Assembly (NCBI GenBank): GCA_954870475.1
Contig: OX940968.1
Coordinates: 17,145,312 to 17,209,311, forward strand
Direction: 5' to 3'
DNA length: 64,000 bases
From: Euphrasia confusa
Taxonomy: Eukaryota > Streptophyta > Magnoliopsida > Lamiales > Orobanchaceae
Positions within the stretch are counted from its first letter, which is position 1; every line of letters begins with the position of its first letter. The translations under genes and the position numbers were made by a program. The notes under the pieces were generated by a model. It searched no databases, was not told where the DNA came from, and was given only the letters and a program-made list of their open reading frames with translations. This document shows positions 34,300 to 45,407 of the stretch, in pieces.

Positions 34300-36795
34300 T
34301 CAGCGGTATTATCTACCAGAAATCTGGTGTGTAGATATGGAACCACTGACGGTATGTGCATTTTGAATGTAGGGGTTCCAGAAAACCCGACGACTTAGAG
34401 AAGAAGAGTTCAAGTCTACATGGGCAGAGCTGTAGAGGAAGCAGCTGTTGCAGTGGAAGACATTTATCTGCTTTTAGTAGTTATAGGATTTCATTTCAAA
34501 GTTATTGCTTAATGTACCCCTTATTTTAGAAAGAACTTTTGTTCTGGTTTTCTATTATTAATGAATGGATATTTTATTTTAAATCATTCGATGGTTTTGA
34601 TAAGAAATAATGGTGTTATCTATTCTGGTACATTAGATAGCAATATATGAATGATAAATCCTGAGTCTACCACGATGCAACAAACCGTTTTATAATTTGT
34701 TTTACTTATTAGATACTTTTCTTAGTCAAATCATTGTACTTGTGAATTCTTGTACTTAGTAGTATTTATTCAAATAAGGTTCAAAGCTCGAAATTGATTT
34801 GATCAATTATAGTTGAAGGAATGGACCTTCCGACCTAAGAATTAAATTTGGAAGATAATACAACTAAGCGGACCTTTATGATAAAGGATAGAATTCAGAC
34901 AATTATTGAAATTGATTGTTATTTGATAGATGCAGAGATATGTGTAATTAGAAATGTATGAGTAATTCTTTCAAGAAATACTCAAAGATGGATTAGAATA
35001 CTTGATGTGCCATAAAAGCAAAGTGTTTTGACTAGTCAAAGGACACAAAGCTATTATGGGGAACCTTTAAAGTATATCCATTAGAAGCCTGCGACTTGAT
35101 CGCGGAGGCTACCACCTATCTGAATAACACATAGCATAATCAAAGATTGGGATTAAGTCTCAAATGAATACACCATACACTCACGTGTAGAAATGGTGTG
35201 TCGGAAATAAGAAATGGAATTCTAATAGTAAAGGGACAAGTTTGTTCGGAAGTACCTATGTTCTATGGATGTTCCTGGAAACAACGGCACATTCAATGTG
35301 GTTGTAGGATATCCTAGATGAACAAAACATTGTGTTCAATAGTACTATGAACCAGAAGGACGTTATAAGCTCTAACGCCCGGTTCTTAGAAGAAGACTAT
35401 TAGATGAACTACAATGCCCTAACTGACGTAATACTTTGTAATGAGGAAAAGGACAAAAGACTAGGAACCAGCCAAACCGAGTAGTAGTACGCCACTAACT
35501 GCACCTACTGTTATTACTGTTATACACCGGAACGCCATTGCAGTGGGAGGCTGTTAAGACAACCGAAGATCTTCATAAGACTTGAAGAGTTTTGGACTCT
35601 GGATCTAGTAGAGATGAAATCGATCCCTAGTTCTGCATAAGGGCGGTACTGAATCTAAATGTGCCTACTTAGAAAGCAATAAGGATTATTGTTAAGAGGC
35701 AAGATCATTAAGAGTACAAAGCTTTAAAAAGCTATGAATCGTGGAACTTGCGAATTGATGAGATAGTCCATTATATGGATTCATCAAAGGGCATAGACGA
35801 GGAAAGTGTATTAGAAACGTAATGGAAACAAGGTGGTGTTTCTCGGAATTTTATGCAGATGACATTTTATCATTGGCAACAATGTAAAAGTGTTGTCAGA
35901 CATAAAATGATGGTTGTCTAAATAAATCGAGATATAAGATCGAGTAGAAGTTAGATCATGTTCTTAGGATCTTTCGATCTCAAGATAAGAACATTGTACT
36001 TCACCTAGATATCTTATATGATTATGGTTTGTTTTAAACATGCATAATTCTGAGAAAGGTTATTGCCTTTCAGACACAGAATACATCTATCTAAAGATAT
36101 GTGTTTTGAACACATGAAGGAGATAGATGAAGACAAAGCAGTTTCCTACACTTTAAGTGTGGAAAGCTTAATGAATGCAATGTTGAAAAACAAGAACTGA
36201 TATCAACTATGCGGTTAGCGTAGTGGGAGGATATAAAAGTAATCTCAACAAGAGATATTCGGATGCTGTAAAAGTACTTTCGAAGTACTGGATTACGAAG
36301 CAACACGAATTCTTCTTGGATTACATTTTCTCAGATCCCAAATCAGAGAAGGACCAGTGTAAGTCGATATCAGGCTATGTGTTCACTTTTGGAAGAAGTG
36401 GAACCTTAAAATGAAAGAGTGATAAGCATAACGCTTCTCGGACTCTATCATAACCGAATAGCAGCCTCAGAGGCAGCGGTAGTTTTGGTTAGGTTCCGGA
36501 ATAACCTCTGGACTTGGATATGATTCTTAGTTAACCAAAGGTTATGTACATAGCGGTGCATGGTAAACTGGAAGAAGTCATAAGTTCAAAAGGTGATGAT
36601 AACACATAGAGCAAGTACCACCTGATTCGAGTCATCGTCTAGGAAGACGACGCAGTAGTCACCAAGATAACTTCAGAGCGGCAACCTAGATTGCTCATTC
36701 ACATAGTAATTTTGGGAAGTATAACATAAGCACGTGATGTGTATGGGAGTCGGGAGTTTGGAGAAAATGACTAGACCTTAGTACAAGTGGGAGAT
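34300..36795 (+). pseudogene. Element C decayed pol
   Basis: Same order of remnants as in D. The best is an open stretch at 36223-36414 (GGYKSNLNKRYSDAVKVL, then KSISGYVFTFG, equivalent to the RYQSNP and KSTSGYVF blocks of Copia RNase H). Just after it the ASEAA block is readable in another frame. The polypurine tract is at 36785-36795. Confidence 0.8.
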
Positions 36796-38561
36796 TGTTG
36801 GAGTTGTGTACTTAATGTCTAGATTTAAGTAACGATAACTCCCGGTCATAGCATTTAATCTATCTAATTAATAAACAATTGTTTGCATTTAATTATTGAT
36901 AATTAAATATATGCAAAATATAGTCCTAGATTCTATACATTGTAGTTAGTATGGTGTGCGTCGTCACACGGAAGACCATACTATCGGTTACTCGTATTTA
37001 ATCGAACGGTTGCTCACGACCTAGATGGACATGGACCAATCCATCGGTATAGTCGTTGTGTGAGAGAGAAAATAATTTGTCTTAATTATTTTATCACACT
37101 TGTACACTTGGTGTATTGGGCGGATCGCTTGAGATTTATCAATTAGGATTGCGTTTGATAATTGATTTTAATCTCAGAGTATTTTATTCTCAATCCCCGA
37201 TACTATTGCGGGTGTGTATATTTAATATAAGTGACTTTGATTTTCCAAAGGAATTAACCGATTTAATTATTGGGTTAATTACCTGTAAAGTTGGGTCACT
37301 ATATTTTATATATGGCATGCCGTGAATACTTGACGGGAAAGTGTATCCCGTAAGGGTTGATAATATCCTCGAGATGAGTTCATAAGGAATTATTGTGTAA
37401 ACCTCATGAGTGGATTTTGTTCCGCACAATAATTAAGGTTGAATGGTACTATTCTCGGATAAAAGAGATGAATAAATTAATTAGCAATAAATTAATTTTA
37501 TTCATGGATATTTAAATCTTAAATACACGGAATAAATAATACTATCGGAGAAATATTATTTGATATAATATGGTTTAATATTGGGAGTGCAATTAATTTA
37601 TATAGTGAAAAATAAATTAATTAATATTAATGGGATTAATAGATTTGGGCTTGGGCTCAATTTAATCATTAATATTGGAAGTCCAATATTCCACCTCCTT
37701 TAGATCCCCTACGTAGCCTATAAAAGCACTACATGGTCTTCACAAATCATAAGACAAGATTATCATACTTGATATTGTAGAGAGTTCGTGAAGGAGATCC
37801 ATAAGGAGTTCGGAGGATCGTCGCCCACACGACGTTCGAACGAGGTGCAAGGAATACGTAGGAAGATTCAAAGGTCTTCAATTTGATTTCTTTTCTCCGC
37901 ACAACGAATCAAAAGGTAAAATCATAAACTCCCTTGTATGATTTTATGTGAATTAATTGTGATGCATACATGAACATACGATCCGGGAAAACGACGAACT
38001 TCGGGGACGGGGATTCGAGATCCCCGGCGAAGATCGAAGAACCGTCGACATGCGTCGAGGGTGGCGGCCGAACCCTAGGGTTCGACCGCCGGTGTGCGTC
38101 GAGAAGGGAGCCCCGGATGGACGCCGGGGCAGACGATCGACGGGGGTCGATTGTCGGGGACGCCGCGGTCTGGTGCCGCGGCGGGTCCCCTCCGCCCCTC
38201 GACGGCGGCGCACGAGGAGAGGCCGCGGCTGTACGCCGCGGCTGGGGGCGATCGAGCCCTAGCTCGATCGCCGGGGGGATTTCCGCGGGCTGGTGCCGTG
38301 GCTGGTGGCTCCCCCACTCCGGCGATGGCGGTGAGTCGCCGGACTCACTGCCCGGGGCTGCCGGAGCAGCCCCAGCGATCGGCGCACGATCGCGAGCCCC
38401 GGCGGGGGCTCGGCTAGTGTTTCGGCCGCGGGTTCATCCCGCGGCGATGCTCGGGTCGAGCTCGGCTCCGTTTGGTGGTTCGCGGTTTTCGGGCGATGGG
38501 ATTTCGATCGGGTTGTCGGTTTCCGCAATTTTTTGATAATCTGGGATATCGATTTCCAACA
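36796..38561 (+). repeat. Element C 3' LTR
   Basis: 1766 bp. Compared with the 5' LTR it carries an additional stem (GCCGCGGC/GCCGCGGC with a TGTAC loop, about 38222-38242), where the 5' LTR has a shorter sequence. Array length therefore changes between two LTRs of one element. Confidence 0.93.
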
Positions 38562-38566
38562 TTTAC

Positions 38567-38960
38567 GACATCGAGGGACAGCAGAGAGAACATGGAGACG
38601 TCGGCGGCATAATATTTGGCGATAGGGGATCGGCTGCGGTTCAGGGCAGAAGTTTGAGTCGAACACGTACGGGTTGAACATCGGTAATCTCGAATGGTTT
38701 TCGGCTATTTTGATTGTTTTACGGGCTATGCACTGACGTGCGGCTTTACGACTAGAATAAAAACGGAGGGGATGACTCAGTCTATATTGGAGGAGGTTGT
38801 TTTTGGTGTTGGGCGACTGTATTTATATTTTACAACAGGAAAAAGAAAGACGATGGAAAAGAGGAGAGGGGAGAAAGTATATTGTATTGTGCCGTGTAAG
38901 TAGAGGGTAAAGATGAGTATTTATAATTGGTGATTGGGGTTATATTTAGAAGATGGTACG
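38567..38960 (-). repeat. Element B left (3') LTR, segment 2
   Basis: Matches 43904-44298 of the right LTR, from GACATCGAGG to GGTACG. Ends at GTACG (38956-38960), the target of element E. Confidence 0.9.
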
Positions 38961-39728
38961 TGATACGAACCTCGTCGGGGATAAAAAGATAGAAGAAGAA
39001 AGAAGAACGGAAAGATAGAAGGATACCGGCGGAAGTCCCAAAACCTTTGAACCTGAATTCGTGAAATCAATTAAGGACGGAACCCTAACCACCAACACGA
39101 ATTCGATGCAGCAACTCGGGGATGATGAAGACACACGAACGAAGGGTGGATCGCTTCGTTGATTCGTCGGTTGAATTCTTTTGGATAATCGGGGTAGAAT
39201 TCGAACCCGAGAGAGATTTAATAAAAACTCACAAAAATATATTTATTCATCATCAAAATCATGTTCCAATGTAACAATGTCTTAGGAAGCCTTTATATAG
39301 GCCAAACGAAACATAAACGTAAAGAAAAAGGAAAGAAAAGCAATAAAAACGCTGAAAACCCTAAAATCCGCCGCTGCTGTGAAGATGTCGCCCGACATTG
39401 TATTAGTGTACATTCTCTGTCGCCCGACATTCAAATGTCGCCCGACATTGTCGTAGTGTAAATCTCTGTCGCCCGACATTTGACCCGAAGTGAGAATTGA
39501 TCCTCGGATTGATCCTCGTGTTCCGCAGAAGGTCGCCTCCCTTTTTCTGAAGATGTCGGCCGACATTTGTGTAGTGTATTTTTGGTGTCGGCCGACAATA
39601 GGCCAAAATCTCGACCGAACTTCTCGTCGCGTCCTCGGCTCACGTATGACCTCCGTTCCGTCGTCTTCTTCGCCGTTCCAACCGGAAAATGAACATCTTG
39701 TCTCTTCGACGGTCCTCGGGCCACATCA
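38961..39728 (-). repeat. Element E 3' LTR (two 50-bp units)
   Basis: Contains the self-complementary motif ATGTCGcccGACAT several times between 39385 and 39485, and a variant TGTCGGCCGACA near 39555 and 39587. Confidence 0.93.
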
Positions 39729-40660
39729 TTCCCCTCCTCTTGAAGAGGATTTGTCCTCAAATCCACGCCGATGCCGGGATCGAACACCACTCTCACGAAC
39801 AAGCTCGGAACGACGTAATTCTGCCGCTCACACCCTCGATGAAAACTAGGAGATCTTTCTTCAGGGAAATCATCATGAAGTTCCTGAAAAGCACAATGAA
39901 TAAAAGGGTGTAGAGACAATAAAACGTTAGTGTAGCACTTCGCCTCCTCGCACAACACCACAGACTTCGCTTGTTCCTCTGTCGTTGCTTGTTCCACCAT
40001 GGGTAACTCCAATCGCGGAAGGTCCTCGGATTTCATCAATTCCTCCTCCTTGGACTCTACCGAAACCTTCGCGGCGTCAACATCTACCGAAACCTCCGCG
40101 GCGTCAACATCCACCGAAACCTCCTCGATGTCGGACCCCACCGACTCCTCGATGTCAGAAGCCACGGCATCCGATGGTGTCGGTTCGTCGCACTCTTCTA
40201 CGGACTCCTCCGAAGTCAAATCCTCCTCGGAATACACCAAGACCGACTCTTCTTCGGACCCTACCAAGGCCTCCGGTTCCGGTTTCTCGCCGTCGTCCTC
40301 AGTCGCCACTTTTTCAGGCTTCAGTGCCGCCTGTATCTGCTCCCTCATCTGACGCCTAATATCGCTCCAAAACTCGCCCCAACGCTCAGCGCTGGCCCTC
40401 CTCTCGGCTTCCCAACGCTCAGCTCTGGTCCTCCTCTCTTCGTCCAAACGCTCAGCTCTGGACCTCCTCTCTTCACGACGCTCCCGACTAAGCTCACGGG
40501 CTCGATGATAGCCACTATGAACTTCTCGGTATCCGCTACCACCTCTTCGATTCCATCCATCTTCACGATGAGCTCTCTCCTCTAAGGCGGTAGGTCGTGC
40601 ATTCACCACCTTCATCTCCGGCGTAATCCTTCTTTCGAACCGTGCAGAAAAAGTGTCCAT
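39431..40660 (-). CDS. Element E open reading frame, Arg/Glu-rich then acidic, chimeric gag/pol remnant
   Basis: About 409 codons from ATG 40660 (MDTFSARFERRITPEMK); an in-frame ATG at 40723 lies upstream. The N-terminal part resembles the start of a gypsy-type gag. Then come a charged helix of 11-residue repeats (RRSRAERLDEE, RRTRAERWEAE), an acidic stretch with EVSVDVDAA repeats, and a C-terminal phrase DLRTNPLQEEGND like the last residues of gypsy pol polyproteins, whose codons include the polypurine tract. The frame then runs about 100 codons into the 3' LTR. I infer a large internal deletion fusing gag and pol ends. No enzyme motif is present. Confidence 0.55.
   Translation of the reverse strand: MDTFSARFERRITPEMKVVNARPTALEERAHREDGWNRRGGSGYREVHSGYHRARELSRERREERRSRAERLDEERRTRAERWEAERRASAERWGEFWSDIRRQMREQIQAALKPEKVATEDDGEKPEPEALVGSEEESVLVYSEEDLTSEESVEECDEPTPSDAVASDIEESVGSDIEEVSVDVDAAEVSVDVDAAKVSVESKEEELMKSEDLPRLELPMVEQATTEEQAKSVVLCEEAKCYTNVLLSLHPFIHCAFQELHDDFPEERSPSFHRGCERQNYVVPSLFVRVVFDPGIGVDLRTNPLQEEGNDVARGPSKRQDVHFPVGTAKKTTERRSYVSRGRDEKFGRDFGLLSADTKNTLHKCRPTSSEKGRRPSAEHEDQSEDQFSLRVKCRATEIYTTTMSGDI
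40069..40476 (-). repeat. Two coding tandem repeats in the element E ORF
   Basis: At 40069-40130, 27-bp units (ctccgcggcgtcaaca core) are repeated about three times. At 40379-40476, 33-bp units (caacgctcagc...ctcctctc) are repeated three times. Both keep the reading frame. Confidence 0.8.
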
Positions 40661-40723
40661 GTCAGTTATCCTGCAACGTGTTAGAAACACAATAGAAAAT
40701 TCCTCACCACTCTCGTGTATCAC

Positions 40724-41071
40724 TCAATATGGTAAATCACTCACGCTCGTGTTTCTCTCGCTCTCTCTCTCTCAAGAATCGATCTCTCCCAATCTACCGG
40801 TCGAATTCAGCTCCAACAAAAATCCACGAAATGACTTTAAATTGCTGAACGAACGATGAACAGCAATAAAAAGAATAATCGAGAATAAATAATTTTTTTT
40901 TTTTTTAATCGGATGAACAGTACCGTGAACAGTAACGTGAACAGTACTTTTCGAAAAAAATTTTTTTTTTTTTTTTTTAAAAGAAGAAGAAAGAAAAAAA
41001 AAGAAACGAAAAAGAACAAAACGAGGTTACGTAATCGAAATTAAAACCCAAACCTGGGCTCTGATACCAAA
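40724..41071 (-). other. Element E leader with long A/T homopolymers
   Basis: Between primer site and ORF are two T-runs in plus reading (about 40892-40907 and 40960-40978) and repeated gtgaacagta phrases. No gene. Confidence 0.6.
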
Positions 41072-41889
41072 TGATACGAACCTCGTCGGGGATAAAAAGA
41101 TAGAAGAAGAAAGAAGAACGGAAAGATAGAAGGATACCGGCGGAAGTCCCAAAACCTTTGAACCTGAATTCGTGAAATCAATTAAGGACGGAACCCTAAC
41201 CACCAACACGAATTCGATGCAGCAACTCGGGGATGATGAAGACACACGAACGAAGGGTGGATCGCTTCGTTGATTCGTCGGTTGAATTCTTTTGGATAAT
41301 CGGGGTAGAATTCGAACCCGAGAGAGATTTAATAAAAACTCACAAAAATATATTTATTCATCATCAAAATCATGTTCCAATGTAACAATGTCTTAGGAAG
41401 CCTTTATATAGGCCAAACGAAACATAAACGTAAAGAAAAAGGAAAGAAAAGCAATAAAAACGCTGAAAACCCTAAAATCCGCCGCTGCTGTGAAGATGTC
41501 GCCCGACATTGTATTAGTGTACATTCTCTGTCGCCCGACATTCAGATGTCGCCCGACATTGTATTAGTGTACATTCTCTGTCGCCCGACATTCAAATGTC
41601 GCCCGACATTGTCGTAGTGTAAATCTCTGTCGCCCGACATTTGACCCGAAGTGAGAATTGATCCTCGGATTGATCCTCGTGTTCCGCAGAAGGTCGCCTC
41701 CCTTTTTCTGAAGATGTCGGCCGACATTTGTGTAGTGTATTTTTGGTGTCGGCCGACAATAGGCCAAAATCTCGACCGAACTTCTCGTCGCGTCCTCGGC
41801 TCACGTATGACCTCCGTTCCGTCGTCTTCTTCGCCGTTCCAACCGGAAAATGAACATCTTGTCTCTTCGACGGTCCTCGGGCCACATCA
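41072..41889 (-). repeat. Element E 5' LTR (three 50-bp units)
   Basis: Same as the 3' LTR except for one additional copy of the 50-bp unit containing GTCGCCCGACATT (within 41495-41645). Confidence 0.93.
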
Positions 41890-41894
41890 GTACG

Positions 41895-42361
41895 GGTGTA
41901 GATTTCTTGAAAGACAATTTAATCGTATTAACCATTAGGCTGAGAGTTCTAATTTCTATAGGAGTAAATTTGGGTTGGGTTTGACGTCTACGGGCTCGAT
42001 GCTAGGAGAGGAGATATATATATATTAATAAAGTTGATTAGGGTTTAATCTATTAAGTTTTATTTTAGTAAAATTTATAGTTTCGTGTACCTTATGTTTT
42101 GTGATAAGTTTTATCACTATGAACGGGCTGTATGATTAAGAGCTAAAATTTATGCTTTGATAATTTAATTATATTCAGTAAATTGGGTTTAAAAATATTA
42201 AATATATAATTATTATTATTATACTTCGTATTATTTAGTAATATTTAATGTTTAACTAAAATTTATTCTATTTTGTAACTTTAATTTATTTAGTTATTTA
42301 TAAATTTATAAATTTAATTAGTTGTTCAAGGTTCTAGTAGATAATATTTTGGGTTGTTACA
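41895..42361 (-). repeat. Element B left (3') LTR, segment 3
   Basis: Matches 44299-44765 of the right LTR from GGTGTAG to the terminal GGGTTGTTACA. Confidence 0.9.
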
Positions 42362-42661
42362 AGCTACACCCCTTAATTTTAATTTCGTCCTCGAAATTGG
42401 AAAACTTATTAAATTTAAGGATAATCCGGCAGTACTTATACCAGTGTAAGTTTTTAGCTCCTAATCTAAGGCATCTAGCAACCTAAAATACGTAAAGTAA
42501 AGTGAACATGAAAATGTGAATGCTGTAACTGTGACGTACCTTGAGGAGCCGACGAGATATGACGAGGATGAATGAGTGTAATATTAATTATCATATAGTA
42601 CACATAAGAGAAATTATCAAATTTTACATAGCCGACAGGACAGTAATGCTCTGATACCAAC
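42362..42661 (-). other. Element B internal region (300 bp, non-coding)
   Basis: Only a purine-rich tract at one end (plus 42362-42376) and the primer site GCTCTGATACCA (42648-42659) at the other. No ORF of note. This defines B as a minimal element that depends on another for all proteins. Confidence 0.88.
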
Positions 42662-44765
42662 TGTAACAACCCGTATTTTTATAAACAGCGGAATGTGTTA
42701 ATTTTGGAAATAACATTTTATAAAGTGCGGGCGTCACAAAATTTTAATTTTAAAAACAATAATTTACTATTATGTTAGAATTTTTAACTAACAATTCTCA
42801 ATAATACTATTAAATAAGCACAACAATATTACTACATACACACAACACACATATTTATATATATAATAGTATATGTATATGTGTATATATGTAATTTAAA
42901 CGGTGTTCACGTAGCATTCAAAATAAACATAACCATGTATATTCATATACTTATAAATACCTAGGCTATCTTATATTGGAACCTCAGCACCAAATATAAA
43001 TACATATAAGACAATCTACTAACTAAAAGAACATTAACTGAATGTTGAAATTATAAAATGCAATTACTGAATAATTTGAAAGTGCTTGTTATTGAAGTAG
43101 TTTGAAACATGAAATATTATTTGCATAATATCCAAAAGAGAATTACTTGTACTAAATTGATGGGAAATATTTATTTATTTTATTTAATCCTCCATCCTTT
43201 CCTTGATCACCTCTCTTGCTCGGCATCCTCGTGTGTACCTAAGTGTACCTAAAAATAGTTGTTGTCGAAAGAGTGAGCTCAACGCGCTCAATAGGGTCAA
43301 TACCTCATTCAATACTAGAATCAAATACATGTATTACCAATGAATATAACATGAAAATATTGTAATTTTAATAAAACATGAGATCCATTTAATAATTTGG
43401 ATAATATGAAAATATTGTAATTTTAATAAACATGAGATCCATTTAATAATCTGGATATTGCGAGTTGCGCCAACTATTGCGTTGGTCCCCTTCGACCCTT
43501 TTCCCCGGTCTCCGGTTACAACGAAAAATATATTTTAATAAATTCACATAAATGCACATATAGAAACACACATAATGAAACAAGTAGTAAACAAGGTAAA
43601 TCGACAACATGACACCTACCTCGATGAGCTGGGACGTGAACGTGAAAATCCAAAGCGCGTCAAAGACCAAAGGGGCTGAACTAGAAACTTCTAAATCTCC
43701 AAGGGCTGAATATATAATTTTTAGATTTAGTGTGGATCTAATAAAATTATTGGGATTTAATATTGGAGTGGCCCATAATAATTCAAAGTCTAGGGACCTC
43801 TTAGCAATTCTTCTTTATATATTTGACAAAAAGTGCCGTAGATGAGATTTAGAATACCAGGTTGCTTTTGCCTCTTTCTTTCTTAATCTTCTTCTGTATT
43901 TACGACATCGAGGGACAGCAGAGAGAACATGGAGACGTCGGCGGCATAATATTTGGCGATAGGGGATCGGCTGCGGTTCAGGGCAGAAGTTTGAGTCGAA
44001 CACGTACGGGTTGAACATCGGTAATCTCGAATGGTTTTCGGCTATTTTGATTGCTTTTACGGGCTATGCACTGACGTGCGGCTTTACGACTAGAATAAAA
44101 ACGGAGGGGAGGACTCAGTCTATATTGGAGGAGGTTGTTTTTGGTGTTGGGCGACTGTATTTATATTTTACAACAGGAAAAAGAAAGACGATGGACAAGA
44201 GGAGAGGGGAGAAAGTATATTGTATTGTGCCGTGTAAGTAGAGGGTAAAGGTGAGTATTTATAATTGGTGATTGGGGTTATATTTAGAAGATGGTACGGG
44301 TGTAGATTTCTTGAAAGACAATTTAATCGTATTAACCATTAGGCTGAGAGTTCTAATTTCTATAGGAGTAAATTTGGGTTGGGTTTGACGTCTATGGGCT
44401 CGAGGCTAGGAGAGGAGATATATATATATTAATAAAGTTGATTAGGGTTTAATCTATTAAGTTTTATTTTAGTAAAATTTATAGTTTCGTGTACCTTATG
44501 TTTTGTGATAAGTTTTATCACTATGAACGGGCTGTATGATTAAGAGCTAAAATTTATGCTTTGATAATTTAATTATATTCAGTAAATTGGGTTTAAAAAT
44601 ATTAAATATATAATTATTATTATTATACTCCGTATTATTTAGTAATATTTAATGTTTAACTAAAATTTATTCTATTTTGTAATTTTAATTTATTTAGTTA
44701 TTTATAAATTTATAAATTTAATTAGTTGTTCAAGGTTCTAGTAGATAATATTTTGGGTTGTTACA
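42662..44765 (-). repeat. Element B right (5') LTR, uninterrupted
   Basis: 2104 bp. It preserves the empty target sites of C (TTTAC, 43899-43903) and E (GTACG, 44294-44298), which confirms both insertions in the left LTR. Confidence 0.93.
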
Positions 44766-45407
44766 AAGAAAAAGATGAGGTTGATCTTCATAGGCTCAAC
44801 TCTTAAATCTCGATCTCGTTTATAATCAGGCAAGTAGGTTTAAGATACATGTAGTTATGTTAAGTAATTGATTTTAGGGTTCTTATCATGCCAGTTGAAT
44901 TATGTAATTCTTATTGAAAGTCTTGATTGTTCATGATAATAGATACTATCATTAGTTGAGAGATTAAATTCATAAGTTTTGATATGTGTTTATAAATATA
45001 TGCAGAGATGTCATCCAACTGATTTGTGATTGGTAAGTTTATTTACATGACACTTCGTGTATATATATGTTGATATAAGTATGAAATCATAGTTTATATA
45101 CATGAGAATAGAGGTAGTAGGTAGTAGGTAGTAGGTACTACTGCTACTCACCTAGTAATAGGTATGATGTTGCATGTATACATGTGTAGAAGGTGTAGCT
45201 GCGTGTGTTTATACACACGCATGAAGAGATGTTGTTTTATATAGTACACAAATATTATAATATAAATAATTTTACTGTGTGTATATAGCTGAATGTGAGT
45301 GTGAGATTTGTGAATTGAAGCTAAACTTGAAGCAACTATATGTTATATATAAACATAATATGTACATGTATATATCAAACCCCTATTGCTTAAAGTCATG
45401 TACCTAG
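44766..45407. other. Unique flank right of element B, no clear gene
   Basis: AT-rich. It starts with the AAGAA duplication, has a (GTAGTAG)n run at about 45114-45140 next to partly complementary ggtactactgctactcacc, and an inverted gcgtgtgt/acacacgc pair near 45202. A short AG..GT-bounded stretch at about 45005-45033 could be an exon of the unit broken at 19376, but coding is not supported. Confidence 0.5.

Larger units (their letters stand above)
20604..38561 (+). mobile_element. Element C: Copia-type non-autonomous element, split by D
   Basis: TSD TTTAC (20599-20603, 38562-38566), plus orientation; about 8.9 kb after removing D. LTRs are 1754 bp (20604-22357) and 1766 bp (36796-38561) and differ more than those of A or D, including an indel in the hairpin array. 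This agrees with C being older than the D insertion inside it. The primer site (22360-22371, TGGTATCAGAGC) and polypurine tract (36785-36795) are intact. gag is interrupted after codon 172; pol is decayed. Confidence 0.95.
38961..41889 (-). mobile_element. Element E: short LTR element with one gag/pol-derived ORF
   Basis: 2929 bp, minus orientation, TSD GTACG (38956-38960, 41890-41894). LTRs start TGATACGAAC and end CCACATCA: 38961-39728 (768 bp) and 41072-41889 (818 bp). They differ by exactly one 50-bp tandem unit and otherwise look identical, so the insertion is very recent. The primer site (GGCTCTGATACCA, 41057-41069) fits tRNA-iMet; the purine tract GAGGAGGGGAA (sense) abuts 39729. The internal part is about 1.3 kb and has no protease, reverse transcriptase or integrase domain. 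The family is probably Ty3/gypsy-derived, judged from the purine-tract-encoded C-terminal phrase. Confidence 0.93.
19377..44765 (-). mobile_element. Element B: short non-autonomous LTR element, host to C, D and E
   Basis: TSD AAGAA (19372-19376 and 44766-44770). The LTRs start TGTAACAA and end TTACA, with an 11-bp inverted TGTAACAACCC at the two ends. The right LTR (42662-44765, 2104 bp) is whole. The left one is in three pieces because C and E inserted into it; the pieces add up to 2088 bp. The internal region is only 300 bp (42362-42661), with a primer site for tRNA-iMet next to the right LTR and a purine-rich AAGGGGTGTAGCT (sense) next to the left LTR, so the orientation is minus. It has no coding region and resembles a TRIM-like element with unusually long LTRs; the parent family is unknown. 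Confidence 0.92.

Noticed and set aside
39985..40359. Plus-strand Pro/Ser-rich frames opposite the element E ORF
   Set aside because: Reverse reading of its tandem coding repeats; no start context or family.
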